A stretch of DNA of 64,000 nucleotides from contig NZ_JQMW01000011.1 in assembly GCF_000744935.1 (NCBI RefSeq), positions 124,001 through 188,000 on the forward strand, written 5' to 3'. Below the pieces are notes generated by a model that was not told the origin of the DNA, did not search any database, and worked only from the letters and a program-made list of their open reading frames with translations. Position numbers and translations under genes: made by a program. This DNA comes from Clostridium sp. KNHs214. GTDB lineage: Bacteria > Bacillota > Clostridia > Clostridiales > Clostridiaceae. This document shows positions 62,304 to 64,000 of the stretch, one piece after another (position 1 is the stretch's first letter; each line of letters starts with the position of its first letter).

Positions 62304-63689
62304 ATGAGTAGACAAAAGAAACGCAAAGGAAAAAATCATATTAGACCTAGTTTTATATTATTGGGCGTAGTTATAATCTATTTATGTACGGTATTATATT
62401 TTAGAAATCACTTTCAATTAAGAACTACTATTAATGGTGTTAAGGCTTCCAATAAAACTGTAGAACAGGTCACTAAAGAACTAGAAACTGAAGTAAAAAA
62501 TTATACATTACAGTTAGAAGGGAGAAATGGAACTAAGGAGAAGATTTCAACAAAAGATTTTAATCTTAAATATAATCCTAATGATGAAATTAAAAAATTA
62601 AAAAAAGATCAAAATCCCTTTAATTTGCTTGGAGGCATTTTTAAAAGAAAACAATATGAAGTATCTAGGACTATTTCTTATGATGAAAAACTATTAAAAG
62701 AATTTATTGATAAAATGTCCTTTTTTAATGAAAATGCAATAACAAACCCTAAAAATGCAAGTTTAAACTATACTGACAAGGGCTATAAAATTGTAAAAGA
62801 AACTATGGGAAATAAGGTTATTAAAGATACACTATATAAAGAAATAAAAGATGCAATAATTAATAATAAAAATGTTATAAATTTAGAAAAAAGCAATTGC
62901 TATGAAAATCCAAAATATACTTCAAAGTCAAAAGAAGTTGTAGACGCTCAAAAGACCATGAATAAATATTTGCAATCAACAGTAACCTTTGACATTAGAG
63001 GAAATAAAGAGGTATTTGATAACTCTATAATAAAAGATTTAATCAAAGTGGATGAAAATTTTAATGTTTCTATAGACAAGCAAAAAATATGGACATATAT
63101 AAATAATTTAGCATATACTTACGATACAGTAGGAAAAGCAAAAGATTTTGTTACCGCATCAGGTACACATATAAAAGTAAACGGCGGAAACTACGGCTGG
63201 AAAATTAACAGGTCAAAAGAAGTAGAAAATTTAGTACAAGCTATAAAAGAAGGTAAAGCTGTAAATAAAAAACCTTCATATTCTCAAATACCAAGTAGTA
63301 GTGCCCCTAATGAAATAGGTAATTCCTATGTAGAAATTGACCTAACAAAACAGCATTTATGGTTTTATAAAGACGGTGCTCTTGTAATAGATGGAGATGT
63401 GGTTACTGGCAGTATGGTTAAAAAAACCATTACCCCAGAAGGCGTTTATAAATTAAGTTATAAAGAAAAGGATGCTACCTTAAAAGGAGAGGATTATGCC
63501 ACACCAGTTAGTTTTTGGATGCCTTTTAATGGAGGTATTGGTATGCATGATGCTACTTGGAGAAAAGAATTTGGTGGAAAAATATATGAAAAAAAAGGTT
63601 CTCATGGATGTGTAAATTGTCCTTATGAATTGGCAAAAACTATTTTTGAAAATATTAAAGCTGGAACTCCAATTATTTGCCATTATTAA
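62304..63689 (+). CDS. L,D-transpeptidase (YkuD) with PG_binding_4 domains
   Basis: These enzymes form 3-3 peptidoglycan cross-links or anchor proteins outside the membrane. The 461-residue protein has a membrane anchor (about 14-32), two PG_binding_4-type segments (about 40-150 and 190-300), and a C-terminal YkuD domain (about 335-461) with YVEIDLTKQHLWFYKDG and the catalytic motif SHGCVNCP after IGMHDATW. The Cys and both His are present. AGGAGG precedes the ATG by 11 bases. It is monocistronic. Confidence 0.93.
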   Translation: MSRQKKRKGKNHIRPSFILLGVVIIYLCTVLYFRNHFQLRTTINGVKASNKTVEQVTKELETEVKNYTLQLEGRNGTKEKISTKDFNLKYNPNDEIKKLKKDQNPFNLLGGIFKRKQYEVSRTISYDEKLLKEFIDKMSFFNENAITNPKNASLNYTDKGYKIVKETMGNKVIKDTLYKEIKDAIINNKNVINLEKSNCYENPKYTSKSKEVVDAQKTMNKYLQSTVTFDIRGNKEVFDNSIIKDLIKVDENFNVSIDKQKIWTYINNLAYTYDTVGKAKDFVTASGTHIKVNGGNYGWKINRSKEVENLVQAIKEGKAVNKKPSYSQIPSSSAPNEIGNSYVEIDLTKQHLWFYKDGALVIDGDVVTGSMVKKTITPEGVYKLSYKEKDATLKGEDYATPVSFWMPFNGGIGMHDATWRKEFGGKIYEKKGSHGCVNCPYELAKTIFENIKAGTPIICHY

Positions 63690-63863
63690 TAATTATGTCT
63701 TACTTATGTGAACTAGCACCGAGATAAACAACGGTGGTTTTCACAAATTCTCCATAAAATACAGACAAAAAATACAAATACAAATAAATATGAGTAAAAA
63801 TAAGTTAAATAAATATAAACAAAAATAAGTTAAACAAAATAGTTTAACTACAATAAATACAAG
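63690..63863. other. Spacer downstream of the L,D-transpeptidase
   Basis: GTGAA-CTAG-CACCG and CGGTG-GTTT-TCAC (63710-63748) form an interrupted hairpin just past the stop. The rest repeats ACAAATACAAATAAATA-like units. Confidence 0.4.
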
Positions 63864-63915
63864 GCCACATAGGTTAAAAAATATTAAAATTTACCTATGT
63901 GGCTTTTGTTTTTAT
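63864..63915 (+). terminator. Intrinsic terminator
   Basis: GCCACATAGGT (63864-63874) pairs with ACCTATGTGGC (63892-63902), followed by TTTTGTTTTT. Confidence 0.85.
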
Positions 63916-63930
63916 TTATTCTATCTTCAT

Positions 63931-64000
63931 AAAGTACATGAAAATAAATAACAAGTCAAAAATGCAAGTATATTTTGTGTCAGACAAGGAAGCAGTTTCC
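63931..64000 (+). repeat. MITE-like family 1, left half, cut by the window edge
   Basis: AAGTACATGAAAATAAATAA, AACAAGTCAAAAATGCAAGT and TATTTTGTGTCAGACAAGGA follow the left arm of copy 1. The element continues past base 64000. Confidence 0.75.

Overview
This 64 kb window is AT-rich (roughly 70% or more by eye) chromosomal DNA of a spore-forming Clostridium sensu stricto. The signs are strong AGGAGG/AGGGGG ribosome binding sites with many TTG and GTG starts, an alpha/beta-type small acid-soluble spore protein, a pair of exosporium-type proteins, and a clostridial spread of peptidases, LCP proteins and regulators. No rRNA, tRNA or CRISPR array is visible. I do not assign a species, although the exosporium-type genes resemble those of the C. 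botulinum/C. sporogenes group.

Region 1 (1-31.9 kb) is mostly core genome. It holds a DUF2284 metal-binding protein, a PHP phosphoesterase, a membrane-anchored TPR protein, a CapA-like protein, and the MurT-GatD pair that amidates lipid II. A spore protein and ClpB with a perfect CtsR operator follow, then two paralogous HTH-TPR regulators, RNase HIII, an FtsH-type protease, a rhomboid protease with an HD-GYP protein, oligoendopeptidase F, an MntP-type exporter with a Fur-family regulator, an Xaa-His dipeptidase, an EamA transporter, an LCP protein and an orphan sensor kinase. Intergenic spaces carry at least four families of dispersed repeats.

Region 2 (31.9-54.6 kb) is shaped by a REP-associated tyrosine transposase (RAYT, 31919-32470) and at least twelve copies of its probable REP, a GGTGCC-type palindrome preceded by GTAG or GCAG in several copies. 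Most REPs lie at the 3' ends of leftward genes. The region contains a second LCP protein, an oppA lipoprotein gene split by an ISAs1-family element with a 10-bp target duplication, a lone Wzz-type protein, a class A beta-lactamase-like protein, a DUF2156 protein, a GNAT acetyltransferase, an APC permease, a frameshifted larA, a regulator fragment cut at both ends by REPs, two exosporium-type proteins, and a MacB-type ABC transporter.

Region 3 (54.0-64 kb) has a hemerythrin, lysA under a clear lysine riboswitch, a lipoprotein polysaccharide deacetylase, a second truncated RAYT with its own REP family (GGGACGGTTAA), a flavin amine oxidase, a chemotaxis receptor, an LCP remnant and an L,D-transpeptidase. 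Cell-envelope functions recur throughout: MurT/GatD, three LCP loci, the deacetylase, the L,D-transpeptidase, the beta-lactamase-like protein and Wzz.

The most unusual features are the two neighbouring but separate RAYT/REP systems; two genes (an LCP gene and pepF) whose Shine-Dalgarno sequence is separated from the start codon by a hairpin that would bring the two together; a larA frameshift lying exactly on an A-AAA-AAG slippery heptamer; and a dispersed repeat whose stems change sequence while keeping their pairing.
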